This document shows positions 33,507-46,289 of a DNA stretch of 64,000 nucleotides, piece after piece. Numbering within the stretch: the stretch's first letter is position 1; every line of letters starts with the position of its first letter. This DNA is from Plectrocnemia conspersa (Eukaryota; Arthropoda; Insecta; Trichoptera; Polycentropodidae), in the NCBI GenBank assembly GCA_009617715.1, contig VTFK01000085.1, positions 1,488,001 through 1,552,000 on the forward strand. Reading direction: 5' to 3'. The position numbers and the translations under genes are program-made. A model generated the notes under the pieces. That model saw nothing but the letters and a program-made list of their open reading frames with translations, did not search any database and was not told the origin of the DNA.

Positions 33507-34636
33507 TTTCCCAGGAAAACCGCTAAAGAACTCAAACTGCTTTTACCGCAGTGCGAAACGCGATACGGCCGATGTATAGAATGTCATCGAATCGGAATGT
33601 TATCGCACGCGGCACGAAACACTATCCTATCTTTACTCAAAAAAAATACGAAACAATCACTAGTTAATAGTTTTTTCATATATGTATATAATTTCTGAAA
33701 TAGTTTTTTATAATCGCTAACAAATCTATATTTAATCTTTTTTTTTAAATTCGCATACCGTATTCGTTATTTTGGTTACACACGACACGTGCAAGAAGTA
33801 CTCGCAATATCAATATTAAAACAGACATTACCCATGTAAACGCTGCCACTGCGTATGAACATTTGTTTAAAATATATTCGCTAACATGCATGCACACATT
33901 CACACACAAACACAACAGCTCGAAATTAGCATCAGAGCCGAGCGTGACTAACAAAAAAATATGACCCAGATTAAGTGTAAATATTCGCACGTTAAATTGC
34001 AGCAGTAATGCAACTAATGTATTGCGTAAAGTTGCATAATGTATGGAAGCAAAATAATCAATTTAGACAAAAAATAAGCAGCACTTGGACGTTCTTACTA
34101 AGCTAATCTTCAAGATTCACTGCAGAGTTGTGCAATTCTGTACACACATTTATGGCTAAATTATGTAGATTTAAAAACTACTGCCATACACTCGCAACCA
34201 CCTCAAGAGGCCCTCGGCCACTTAGCGTGTGTTGAGGTCAGTCGTTTTCCAAAAAGAACGTTTTGTCAACCGCACAGCGCACGAGAGAGAGCACGCAACG
34301 TTTCGCAAAAGTGTTGATTGAATCTCTAAGTTTTGATTGAAGCTAGATTATCTCACGCCCACGAGGTCGAATCGGAGTAGTCATATAAACAGACGAAAAG
34401 TCGCGGAATTTTCAACCAGGCCAGTGACGGCGAGCACTGCAATGCAAAAAATATTGCAAAAAATGGCAATAGCAACATTTACGCAAGAGCCGTCGGCGCG
34501 CCTAGCAAAGTGACTTTCTAAAATTTATATAGACGAAAACGAGAAACTTTCGCCGAGAGCACAGAGAGATTTGAAGATCAGCATCCGTCGCCATGCATTT
34601 AAAAATAATCAGTTTCAACTCACAGTGACAATAATA
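33507..34636. other. Stretch without recognised gene; GC-richer at 33510-33620 and 34200-34620
   Basis: Possible promoter or enhancer DNA; no domain or repeat family recognised. Confidence 0.3.
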
Positions 34637-35600
34637 CAGGCGGCCCTCGACTTTCGAACGTTCGAAATTTTTTAAATTTAATTTTTTTTTAAAAAAACGT
34701 TCTGATAGCGGTGAATCTTTTGCTTCAATCGGACGTTCGTATGATACAAACAGGTCTACGATATGTTCAATTTTGCAAAATAAAAATATAATTAAAGAAT
34801 ACGTTCAAAATTGTGGAAAATAAAGATATATTTCCACAATCTTTAATGATACGTTTCCAAAAAAACACAGCAAAAAAAAACATGAAATGGAAAATCTTTG
34901 TCATCGTAGATCGATGACCGACATCAAAATGTCGCTCTGAGTATTTCAATTATTCAAGCAAAAGTTCTTAGTTTGCACAAAGATTGGAAGGATAGATTAA
35001 AAAAATATTTTAACACGGTTTTTCAAGCAAGTAACGGTTGGTTTTACAATTTTAAAATGAGGTTTTCTTTTCATAATATTAAATTTACTGGAGAATCAGC
35101 TGATGCGGATAAAGATGCTGCAAAAGAATTAATTTCCTAATTATGCAAAATTATTGAAGATGTAGAATATTCCTCTAGCCAAATATTAAATGTAGATGAG
35201 ACATGTTTATTTTGGAAAACACTTTAACAATGAAAAATATTAATGAAGCCTTCACGCACCTTGGCAAATTTTTAAATATTATGGAAGATTATGATCCCAA
35301 CGGAGAACGCATATCTCAAGTGCGTGGGGCGATCAATAAAAACATAGCATGTTATAAAATACTATATGAAGAAAAGAAAAAGAACAGTGGAAAACAGTTA
35401 ACTCTTGATAACTTTTCAAAGGAAACACCCGCAAACCCCACTTAAACGTGACTCTTAAACGCCTCTTAAACATCTTATATTTACTTAAATAAATAAATAT
35501 TTTAAAATACACACAATTTCAATTTTTTTTACTTCCCTCGACTTTCGTACATTCAACATTCGCACACATTTTCAATTCAACGAAAGTCTAGGGCCGCCTG
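34637..35600 (+). mobile_element. Tigger deletion derivative, copy 1
   Basis: Starts CAGGCGGCCCTCGACTTTCG and ends with the matching GGGCCGCCTG, flanked by TA. The transposase is internally deleted: the DDE core is missing between the VDETCLFWK motif and a C-terminal block with FLNIMEDYDPNGERISQVRG. The N-terminal helix-turn-helix is also mostly lost. The deletion junction is the same as in copy 2. Confidence 0.9.
35203..35445 (+). pseudogene. Tigger transposase C-terminal block, copy 1
   Basis: FGKQLTLDNF-like end (NSGKQLTLDNFSKETP) preceded by YKILYEEKKK, the usual tail of Tigger transposases. The catalytic core is absent. Confidence 0.75.
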
Positions 35601-36325
35601 TACATACAAATGTACATACATGCCGTTTGTTGTTAAGGGGGAGTATAAATCTATATTAGAAAACTATCAATTACATTTCACCGAAAGGTAAAAATGCCCA
35701 TCAACGATACTTAAACACTCGTTTTTGATTTACAGATCATAATAATTATAAATATTATTGTGATCTGTAATATTAATTTAGCTAAATTCTATTTTAATAC
35801 AGCTGCAATTCATTGATTCATTTTGCGCTAGAGAAAAATTATAATAACATTAAGTAAGCTGATCGATTTTCGGGACCGGTCCAAATTTCGCACGCCAAAC
35901 ACAGTACCGTAAAAGGCGAACGATTCGACAAACCCGTTGTTTAACCTTTAAAGCTCGATAGAGCGAATGGACTTTCGAGAAAGTTTCACGCATAATGCTA
36001 TCGACACACGAGCTTCGAATTGCTTGAAGTTCAACCCCTCATAATAAATCAACCAATGTCAACGACTTCATAATCGCATGCAGTAAAAGCAATGACATCG
36101 ATCCTAGGGCGCGCCGTTACGCTATGCTTTAATCGCATTACAAATGTAAATCTACACCTATGAGAACATTGAGTATGAGACGATTTTAGGAAATTGTTAC
36201 GAAACGAAACATATGGAAAACCATAAAGGAACAACAGGTGATATCATCCAAACGAGAGAATATTATAATAGTACATGAGCAAACTTATAAATCAAGTTTG
36301 TTCATCTATAAAAAACATTCTATTA
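35601..36325. other. Stretch without recognised gene
   Basis: Moderate GC at 35860-36150; no family recognised. Confidence 0.3.
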
Positions 36326-37271
36326 CAGGTGATTCAATTCTATGTTGGCAGCACTATAAATCAGACAGCTGTCAATAATCGCAAGTGTCAAATGTTAATT
36401 TGTAACAACACATTGACGAAATGGATCGCTTAACCACAGTTCAACGCGTTTAAATAGTTAAATTGTTCTACAAAAATAACAATTATGTACGAACTGTGTA
36501 TCAAAATGTAAGGGAAGATTATTGTCAATTTCATCGTTCTATTGAGCGAACAACTCGCAACGTAGTGAAAAAAATGAAGACTCAAAGCGTCGGGGATAGG
36601 ATAATGGTTGTGCATTATTGTGAGGCACTGGTTTCTGGTGAGGCATATTTCCACCTCTCTGCGTATGTTAATAAGCAAAATTGCCGCATATGAGGCGACG
36701 AAAATTCTCATGTGATTCACGAGAGACCAATCCATACCCAAAAAGTGACGGTTTGCTGCGCATTGTGGTCGGGCGGCGTCATTGACACTTACTTTTAAAA
36801 AAAAAGTCAGACTGTACAATCAATGGTGAGTGCCATAAGCGCTTAATAATCGATTGTTTTTGGCACGAAATCGAAGATATTGATATGGAAGACATGTGGT
36901 TCCACATTAAGACGGCGCAACTTGCCACATATCGGATGCAACGTAGGATGTTTTGCGTGAAAAGTTCCCATGTCGCATTATTTCACCTTAACTGGCTGCC
37001 AAGATCATGCGATTTAATGTCATTAGATTTTATTTGTGATGTTTCGTTAAGAATCATGTCAAACCTGAAACGTTGGAGCACCTAAAAACCAACATCCGCC
37101 AAAATGTACGAAAGTCATCAAAAATTACATCGAAGGGATTGGCTGCTGCAAAAGGTCCAGAGGCGGCCATTTATTTGATATTCTTGATATTAATAAGTAC
37201 ATCAAATGTCCGATTAATTAAAAAAATTCTAAATTTGTATTTTTAAAAAAAGAAACTAGTTGTATCACCTT
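36326..37271 (+). mobile_element. Degenerate Tc1-like element with DUF4817-type transposase, copy 2
   Basis: Left end CAGGTGATTCAA and right end TTGTATCACCTT, flanked by TA. Transposase pieces: MDRLTTVQRV at 36421, NNNYVRTVYQNVRED, GEAYFHLSAYVNKQNCRI, VTVCCALWSGGVI and LPRSCDLMSLDF (the last normally holds the third acidic residue). Stops and frameshifts separate them. Confidence 0.82.
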
Positions 37272-37846
37272 TATAACAACCAAATAATGATTTTAAGTAC
37301 AACGCCGATTTAACTTGTGGTTGATTAATGGGTTCAAATCGTGAAAACTAGATGAAGTGGTTTGAAAATACATTTTCAATTGACCACCCAGGCATATCAG
37401 AAATATTTCATTCATAAAGCAATCGATCGATTGAAGTGAACGTATTTAGAAACATCAGTCCATTCAGTGAAAACAAACATTCAAGCAAGTGGGCACTCAA
37501 AATGCAACGTTAATGAGGAAGTTCTTCGAGTGCGTGTAAACAACATGAACGGCGAATTTGTTAAAACATCCGCAAATTATCTCATCAATCGTCGCTATCT
37601 TAAACAACCTTGTTCGCGATGGACGAAGATAACAAAATAACAATAGTTAATAAGGTGAATGATTTATTTATTAGATTTCATTGAATTCAATAGGTAATAA
37701 TAGTTAATTTGATTAACAAGTTTTGTATAAAATTTACTGCAAAATCTCATTTTTGCGCAATAACATACATAATCGTAAAATGATCAGTGCATGATATCAG
37801 ACAGGTATACAATGAAATTTGACGTGTAACTTTTTCGAATCCAATA

Positions 37847-38921
37847 CAGGCGGCCCTCGACTTTCGAACGTTCGACTTTCGCACATTAAAAAAAAAACAT
37901 TTTTTTAAAAAAAAGTTATAAACATGAGTGAGAAACGGAAATACTTTAGTGTTGATAAGAACAAAAAGGAATCAAGGACTAATAAACTTCACACGATTCG
38001 AGACAAAGATGGAAATTATTAGAAGTTCTGATAGCGGTGAATCTTTTGCTTCAATCGGACGTTCATATGATACAAACAGGTCTACGATATGTTCAATTTT
38101 GCAAAATAAAAATATAATTAAGGAATATGTTCAAAATTGTGGAAATTAAAGATATATTTTTTCACAATCTTTAAAGATATATTTCGATAAAAACATTGCA
38201 ATAAAAACATGGATGAAATGGAAAAATCTTTGTCATCATGGATCGATGACCAACATCAAAAAGATGTCCTTCTGAGTATTTCATTTATTCAAGCAAAAGC
38301 TCTTAGTTTGCAAAAAGATTGGAAGGATAGATTAAAAAAAATATTTTAACACGGTTTTTCAAGCAAGTAACGGTTGGTTTTACAATTTTAAAATGATGTT
38401 TTCTTTTCATAATATTAAATTTACTGGAGAATCGGCCGATGCGGATAAAGATGCTGCAGAAGAATTGATTTCCTAATTATCCAAAAATTATTGAAGATGG
38501 AGAATATTCCTCTAGTCAAATATTTAATGTAGATGAGACAGGTTTATTTTGGAAAACTCTTTAACAATGAAAAATATGAATGAAGCCTTTACGCACCATG
38601 ACAAATTTTTAAATATTATGGAAGATTGTGATCCCAATGGAGAACGTATATCTCAAGTGCGTAGGGCGATCAATAAAGACATAGCAAGTTATAAAATACT
38701 ATATGAAGAAAATAAAAAGAATAGTGGAAAACAGTTAACTCTTGATAACTTTTCAATGGAAACACCCGCAAACCCCACTTAAACATATTATATTTACTTG
38801 ATAAATAAATATTTTAAAATACACACAATTTCAATTTTTTTTACTTCTCTCTACTTTCGAACATTCAACATTCGCGCACATTTTCAGGAACCAATTATGT
38901 GCGAAAGTCGAGGGCCGCCTG
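37847..38921 (+). mobile_element. Tigger deletion derivative, copy 2
   Basis: Same ends as copy 1 (CAGGCGGCCCTCGACTTTCG and the inverse, TA-flanked), but with the N-terminal part kept. Confidence 0.92.
37928..38782 (+). pseudogene. Tigger transposase with deleted DDE core, copy 2
   Basis: 37928-38149 encodes the psq/CENP-B helix-turn-helix (KMEIIRSSDSGESFASIGRS). The following sequence, in broken frames, shows the CENP-B DNA-binding half (WKDRLKKYFN) and FNVDETGLFWK, the first catalytic Asp. The frame then jumps to the C-terminal tail at 38549-38782. The core with the other catalytic residues is missing. Confidence 0.85.
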
Positions 38922-41004
38922 TACCTCTTTATATTGCGAATGTGAGATTTTATAATAATATTGTTTCTCAGAAATTATATTAATATAATTAATCAGCTTT
39001 ATTTATTTATTCATTTTCAATAGCATAAGAGGGATAATCGGAAAGTAAACATAAAGCTAGTAATAATGTTACCGTTTCCCGTGCGATGTGGCTGAGTTTA
39101 CCGAGCTAATCGCAGAAATGTTTAAAATGGCCGTGCCAATTCCTGTGTGAGGAGGTTTGTTCAGTGACCCGTTTATTATGCGCTGAAAGTCACTGCTAAA
39201 CTATATCGTCAACTTGTTTCTGTCTATGCCTATGACAAAGATAAAATGATATCGTAAATGTAAAGTAGGAAAGTGTGGTGTCCACGATGAATGTAATAAT
39301 GGAAACAGTTTCCTGAAATTTTATTTATGAAACGATTATCGAAAATTTTGCACGCGTTGGGTACCGAAAATGAGAACAAACGCGAGGCTCGCTATATGAT
39401 GTTGGAATCTATACTTTTTCTTAGTTTCACCAAATGCATTGCGATTGAGGTCCACGGTGACTAATTTGAAACATAAATAAAGGAGGTTTTACAATGTATT
39501 AATTAGTCAATCAACAAATAAAATTTTTAAGTATATTTTCTGATTTTTGTATCATTACATTTCGAACATAGATTTTGCGTTTTTATAATCGTACACTGAG
39601 CTATCGTATTGTAAAAACAATAAAAGTTATATAAAACTCAAGGGATATCCTGGAGCGATCAGATAGCGTTTGCAGAAAAGCGGAAAAGGCTCTCGGTTAA
39701 GCTCGCGCAAAATTGCTTAGGCTCAGGCGCGCGCATACACAAAGATCGAAAGCTGCGCATAGAGAATATCGACTAAGTTTCTCCGCAAGTGAATATCCTC
39801 ATCGCACAAGATCAAGTACATTCCGTTTCAACATTGCCGTACATTTGACTAACTACATTCACACAACGCAACCTTTGGCTACGCACCGTCCAACAATCAA
39901 AGGTCATAGCGTATTGTTCTACAAAGCTGAGAGCGCCGACAATCAATGATGAGTCGCTGCTTATTATGATAGATTGTAAAGGTCCTCGGTTAACGATCGA
40001 GCTGAGCGCGCACACAGCCCGGGGATCATAAACCCAGTTTGCCAATCCGGCGTGTTGGCCTAGGCTAGGTCAAACATTGTTACGTCTACATCGATTGAGA
40101 TGTCGATTTCGATTTAAAAAAAAATAAACAATGATCTATGAATATTTATGGGACGTTGACAGCAGCACACACGCACCTGTTCTTTAGTTTATTCCACTCA
40201 TAAATGGACGCGGTTCACAGCTGACGACCCGGATCCGGTGGGAAGCGACGCGAGATCGATAACGAACACTACTGGTTGCTACACCAGTTTCCGGAGAAAA
40301 ACTGCTTCGACTCGCGTATTGCCGGTTTGAAGGGCTGCTAAGGCCCAGCGATAGCTTGGACAGAAAATCCGGAGTGTGGTGTACAGTCCGTAAGAATTTG
40401 AAAAGTGGGCCGCGACGGGTGCGTCCGCGAACGGCACCCGGACGGGACTGCGGCCCAGCGACGACGATGGGTAGCACACTGGCAGGACGTCGCGACGCCG
40501 GCGCTCTAATAAATCTGACAAAAATGCTTATAGTTATGAACTTATGAACACAAAAAAACAACAATGTTACTTTCAATAATGTTCCCAACCTTCCAAACTT
40601 CATCCACGGCACTATCAAAAATACTCGAATTAAATTAATTTTGAACAAGGAGTTCTTACATTCACGAGAACTTGTGAGAAACAAATCGGCTAGAGGCTTT
40701 TGAAGTGTGATGTTATATTATAGACGGGTGCTGAGGAATTTATGGAATGTATGTATAAGGAACGTATACGATACTCCAAACAGCACACATTATTATTAGA
40801 CATATTATTTATGAGGGCCCTTTGGAACATTTACCCTTTAGTCTCTAATGAAAGGACAGGAAAAACATTTTTTAGTTCATTGTAAATGGTCAGAACGAAC
40901 CAGGACTTCGAATCGGAACTGGGCTGAAAACAGGAAAAACTGCTATTCTTGTCGGAAACAAAATAAAATGAAATTTAATAAAAATCTTTGTACATTTTCT
41001 TATG
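38922..41004. other. Long stretch without confirmed gene, GC-rich at 39650-40530
   Basis: The GC-rich block holds overlapping open frames on both strands, as base composition alone would give. A donor on the minus strand (AACAG, then GTGCGT) at 40178/40177 makes 40178-40530 a candidate noncoding first exon for beta-spectrin or another minus-strand gene. Confidence 0.35.
40178..40530 (-). promoter_or_regulatory. Candidate noncoding first exon and promoter island
   Basis: CpG-rich segment in AT-rich surroundings, ending on the minus strand at AACAG before GTGCGT. It fits an upstream 5' UTR exon that could splice to the acceptor at 26541. No TATA or initiator could be placed with confidence. 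Confidence 0.25.
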
Positions 41005-41630
41005 GTAAATTGACCGGGCCCCCATACGAGCTTTTAGGCGACTTGGCATATAGTTAACGCTAGTATTTGGTTCCTTTTGAAGATATAGACTTGAATTTTT
41101 TTGATAAAAAATAGAGCTTTCGACTATACTTACGATACTATAAAAAAAAATTAAAAATTAAAAAATAAAAGTATTTTTTTTTCAAAACACGTTCAGTGTG
41201 ATGAGTCGATCGACCCACCATACATACGCTCATAAGACTTCCAATATAGTTAAGGTCAGTGTGAGCTTATTTATACATATTTAAAGTTGAATTTTGGTGA
41301 CAGTGTAGAATTCTTAAGCACCCAGTATATGTTTGTTAGCAAAATTTTTTTTGCAAAATGGCGACAAATATAAAAACTTAAACACTCGTAACTCAGTAGG
41401 TTTAAATTTTAACGAAAAGATCGCTATATATGAAACGTTTAAAAGCCTAAACTTCATCTAAATAAAAAAAAATAAAAAAAAGATTTTTGCTTCAAAACAA
41501 GCGATGTATCATTTCGATCGGACCCCCATACGAGCCATTTTGAGACTTTCAGAAGAGTTAACGCTCTTAACTGCTTGGTTTTGAAGATTAAAAATTAAAT
41601 TTTGTGAATTGTACAATTTAATGAATTATA
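41005..41630 (+). repeat. Diverged tandem repeat, about three units
   Basis: Units near 41015, 41210 and 41520 share the pattern GAxCGGxCCCCCATACGAGC, then a GACTT-like piece, AGTTAACGCT, and TTGAATTTTG. The middle unit is weaker. It may be the tail of an old mobile element or a short satellite. Confidence 0.4.
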
Positions 41631-41892
41631 TCTAATAAGGAAACATCGTTATTAGAAAGAGAAATTTACTTTCGACGTCACAAAAACTGCAAGCTGTGCA
41701 ACATTTGAAAAATATTTGGAACAAATTACAATTTTTAGAGAAATCAATTTTAATCACAAATGAACAAGCACAATCATGTAGTGAACGTCCAATGAAAAGG
41801 CAGACGCTTTAGATTTTTTTAAGTAATAAGGAATTGGCAATAGACATTCCCTATTTCTACTGACGTGGATATTGAATCACTTTAATCATGTA

Positions 41893-42146
41893 CAGTGAAA
41901 CCTCGACTTATAAGTATTTCGAGATATGGACAAATTAAATAAAATTGACAAAACGTTTTGCGTAACTTGAAAAAGTCGTTTTAGTAAATATTTACCATTT
42001 CAATTTCTATTATTCCATTCTAATTTTCCTCATTGTTATGGATTAATGGTATTTCAATTTATATCAATGGGGGAAAATGATTTGACATAAGAGTAATTAA
42101 TGTTACAAGCTCTGTCACGGAACGAATTCAAGTCAAGGCACCACTG
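41893..42146. mobile_element. Tigger/mariner-type MITE, 254 bp
   Basis: Starts CAGTGAAACCTCGACTTATA and ends, read inverted, CAGTGGTGCCTTGACTTGAA, flanked by TA. No coding content. Confidence 0.65.
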
Positions 42147-44755
42147 TACAAAGATTAGACAGAAAAAACATATTTTAGAATTTTAGGAGGAAAATAAAAA
42201 TACATATCCTTATTTATACAAAATTTCAATGGTACTTTTAGGAGCTCCAGCAACTCAAGTTGGTGTTGAAATGGCTTTTCTGGTTTAAAGTTTATACTAC
42301 GAGACAATATAAATAATTTAAATGAAAATATGTACATGGAAAGATATTTTAATAGATTTTTAAAAAAAACGTTATTTTTTCCAGGACGAAAACCGAAATG
42401 GAACTTTTTTATTGAACCGGAACGAAAACTGAAATTAAAAATAACGGTTCGAAGCCCTGAAGGTCGAAAAATTTACCATTTAAGCATGTGCATCTAAGAT
42501 AACTAGCAAATACCTAGCTAGTAAACATATGTTTGAATATCATTAACAGTCGATTCAGAGAAAACTTTTATTTTTATATAAATATACGTAAACCATTTTA
42601 AGTGAAAGCAGGCGCATTATATATAAGATAGTCAATAATAACACAGAATGCGTGAAACTACTCATCAACCCAGGATAAACATCAGGATTAGTTGGACAAA
42701 GTAGTGTAACTTACATATAATAATACATAAACAGTTATGTATGTGCGTCAGTGTATTCAACTATATAATTGATAGCTATATTTTTGGTTAGATTAAGTGA
42801 ATCGTTAGGTTAGCACGAATATGTTTTATTGTCGATTATGTTAGCTGTTCGTTACTTTTTTAAGTATAATATAGTCGTTTCAACTGAAATGGGTTTAATA
42901 ACATGTAATTTTAAACCTTCGAGTTGATACATACATACATATTAATAATATGTGGGAACTGATATGTGATTCTTACGTAATTTATATTTTTAACAATACA
43001 CATCCATCCGCTGTTCGTTGTTTAGTCACAATGCAAGAGATCATAAAAAATATATATGCCAATATCATTATATCCATACAAAAGGATTTGTAGACAAAAC
43101 ATAAATTTATATATATAACTTTAATGACGTGAAACAGCTAGGCAATATACGCTTACTTCTAAGCAATAATTACAATATGTATCTACGTGACTATATACAA
43201 CCATAACAATATAGTAGAATCATCGAGGCAAAGTTTTAAATGTAAATTCAACGAATCTCTATAATAACAACAACGAACAGTTTTAATGGTCGATAAATAT
43301 TAAGATGGTTTATTATCATATACGTATGCATGTTTGTATGATAACATACGTCAAATCCGACTTTCATTCATCTCAAAAACACAGACCACCCTGACCCAGA
43401 TATAACTAACGCGGTGTCGAAAGCTCGACTCTAGCAACAGTTTCTCATCTGTATGCACTAGGCGCTGCTCTCCAGTCATTCAGTCAGTAAATACAACGAC
43501 CGGGGATATGACATCACGGCCATCAGAGTTCGTCCCCGCCCACGCTCTATTAGTAAAATTCATACACGGGGACGCCACCGCGAATTAGTTCGTTGATAAA
43601 TGCATACGTCGCGTAATCGAGGAGATGCGGCTTTTACGGCGGCCTTGAATCGGATAACGAAAATAGAGACGCGACGATTTCCAAGCGGATTGAAGCCGAT
43701 CGAATCGTGAAGATCCGATTATGAAAGCGAGTTCAAAGGGATCGGAAATTTCGGCAACACAATTTGTGATGTCGCCCTTTCGATCGTAACGGACGTTAAT
43801 TGCCGCGGGGTCACGCAGAGATCAAATGGGCGGTCGCATTCCTCGACACTGTTTAATATCGGGGTTTCCACCCAACACGGTAGCGTGTGCTCTAAAATAC
43901 TGATTGGGAGAACTGCTTTTGATCTAAGGGTAATTATTTTGACGATCTTTGACGGCGAAATAACTTGTTATAATATATAAATATCATGGAACAATCGAGG
44001 CATCAAAATCAACAGAAATAATACAAATAAAAACATTATGATAATCAACCGCAAAATAATTACCCTTAGAAAATGCTATATTGTTTGGAGAGTATTGGAA
44101 GATGATACACACGATTGTAAAATTAAAAATAAAATATTGGTTTATAAACATACGTGCGCCCAGTGTGAAGTAATACAACTAATACGATTTTAACTAACCT
44201 TTACTCAATGGTAATACAACAATAACACCGTCATTAGCACACGGAAAAATATTACAAAAATATCTTGCGAAAAGGCCCCCCCCCCCCCGAGTATTACCCA
44301 TCTCTGATTTTAAAACACATGCGTGACTAAAAAAGCAAATCAAAAATCAATGACCGATTAGAAACTTTCAATACCAAATACATATTAATAATTATGTTGA
44401 TTCTATAACAATTTAAGGGCAATGCGTGATTTCCTTAACATTTAAATAATACTTTACTAATTAAACATATCCTAGATAAACATGCTGGGATATCAAGCAG
44501 AAACGAACCATATTTATTCTGATACAAATATCTTGGGATTTTATTTGTATCCTTTCTAATAATGATACTATTTTCTCAAATTCACAAAATCCTACATAAA
44601 GAGAAAGATTCGAAAATGAACTAAACATTTTTTTTGTTACTTCAGCTCTTTATTACTTTATAGATACTCATATCTGAATGGGGTTACTTTGTGCCACATT
44701 CAGGTCTTTGATCCCATTTTCGAGGTTTCGGTACCCAAAGGTTAAATAAGTGGTC
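42147..44755. other. Stretch without recognised gene, GC-rich at 43390-43880
   Basis: The GC-rich block has no convincing frame or splice pair; it may be regulatory. A C-run lies at 44276-44289. Confidence 0.3.
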
Positions 44756-44759
44756 TTAA

Positions 44760-44966
44760 CCATTTGAACGCGGAAATCGACTAAAGTCGCCCAATTGATT
44801 TTTTTTCTCTTTACGCAAAAATCAGTAAAAAAAATGCTTTTCAAGAAAAAACTTTTTTTGTGAATAAACATAAAATATCATTTTAAATAAATAAAAATAC
44901 AACACAGTGTCAATTTTTAAAAAAAAAAACAATTAAATATTATTTTTGATTAACGCGTCCAAAGGG
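44760..44966. mobile_element. piggyBac-type MITE, about 207 bp
   Basis: TTAA on both sides (44756-44759 and 44967-44970). The ends read CATTTGAACGCG and, inverted, CCCTTTGGACGCG. There is no coding capacity. Confidence 0.6.
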
Positions 44967-45599
44967 TTAAATGCTAAAATAGTATTGAGTTTATGGTGGA
45001 CCCCTCAAACTAAGGGTGCTAAAATTATTGAAACCGTGTGATATGTTACTAATTTTACTCATTTGTCCTTAAATCGCTTTGTAACCTGACCTATTACTAT
45101 CACAATATAGATTCTATCGAGTAAATTTAAATACACATACACTGAAAGCATCGCATTATCCCACGCAATCTGAATTAGGTGAAAGGTGGGGTTTCGCAGG
45201 TTTCGAATCTGACAGCAGCGCGCAGAGGGTGCGTTAGTAGGTCAGTGACCGTCCTTGGAAATTTGTGCGTCTTTTTTCAGCCAGGGGGAAAATGGCAATC
45301 GAAGTGTGTGTATGTTCCCAGATACAAGTAATATTGGGAGATGACATCACACAACGACGATGACTCGTTTACTGCAGCCTTATCTAGTCTTTAGAAAACA
45401 AAACAAAAATAGATAGTCCCCAAAACAAAACAACGATGACCTAATCAATATACAACAGATTAAAATGATATTCGAAAATTCTGAACGACAGCAGCAGCAA
45501 ATTAATAAGCCGTCTGCACGAAACGTCGAAAAAAACTAGGACAAATCGCAACTAAATATAGCAGGAAAATTAAAAGGAGCGGCATAGGTTCGGGAAGCG

Positions 45600-45960
45600 A
45601 ACTGTGCCTCGGTTCGCAGTGTGTTAGGGGGCTGTGGCGGCGTCGAATATCGATCGGGGGCGCCTGGCGTCTGCGCCCCCGACTGCCGCCCCCGGGGCCG
45701 CCGCACCGTGACGTCACGAACGAGGACGGAAGAGACTGCGGAAGTGTTTTCGTCTCGCTCTGTCCAATGCACACCCTGTGCTCTCTTTACAGTCTTTGTT
45801 TCATAATATGCGATGAAGTCGCTTGTAGTAATATATAAATAATGCGAGCGCTCCAGGAATTCCAGGACTGGACGGAGGTGTATCGACTTTGGAAATAGAG
45901 GAGCAGCGGGGCGACGACCCCGACCCGTCACAACGGACGCTTCGGCGTCGCTTACGCGAT
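45600..45960. promoter_or_regulatory. GC-rich island with a perfect CRE palindrome
   Basis: The block 45640-45730 is strongly GC-rich and contains TGACGTCA (45709-45716), the CREB/ATF consensus. Overlapping frames on both strands are taken as composition effects. It may be a promoter or enhancer within the long upstream region of beta-spectrin. Confidence 0.3.
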
Positions 45961-46289
45961 CATCGTCACTCCCCGTGTTCTCAGTTTAACATGAAAAAAC
46001 TGTATTGATTAAATCTAAATAGCAATATAAGGAAAACACTCGAATTATATGGTATGATTTGTAGTCACGATCATCAAATAAAAATACGAAGTTAAAACAA
46101 AAAAAAAACACGCAGATTTGCGTGTAACGCATGAAGTAATGCATTATTTATTAATGGTTAATATTGCTTAATTTATTAACCAACTGTGTTAAAAAACCTT
46201 TTTCAGTACATATGCATACAAATATGTGAACTAAATATAATTATTTAATTTTACATAAGTTTATATGTACATGTTACAGTCAAAGTGTA

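Noticed and set aside
40184..40684. 166-codon minus-strand open frame and overlapping frames
   Set aside because: A GC-rich block gives long frames on both strands by composition; no motif or family pattern. Kept only as a possible noncoding exon.
45502..45931. Overlapping frames of 90 and 131 codons (minus) and 61 codons (plus)
   Set aside because: Low-complexity Arg/Pro-rich readings from a CpG island; no conserved features.
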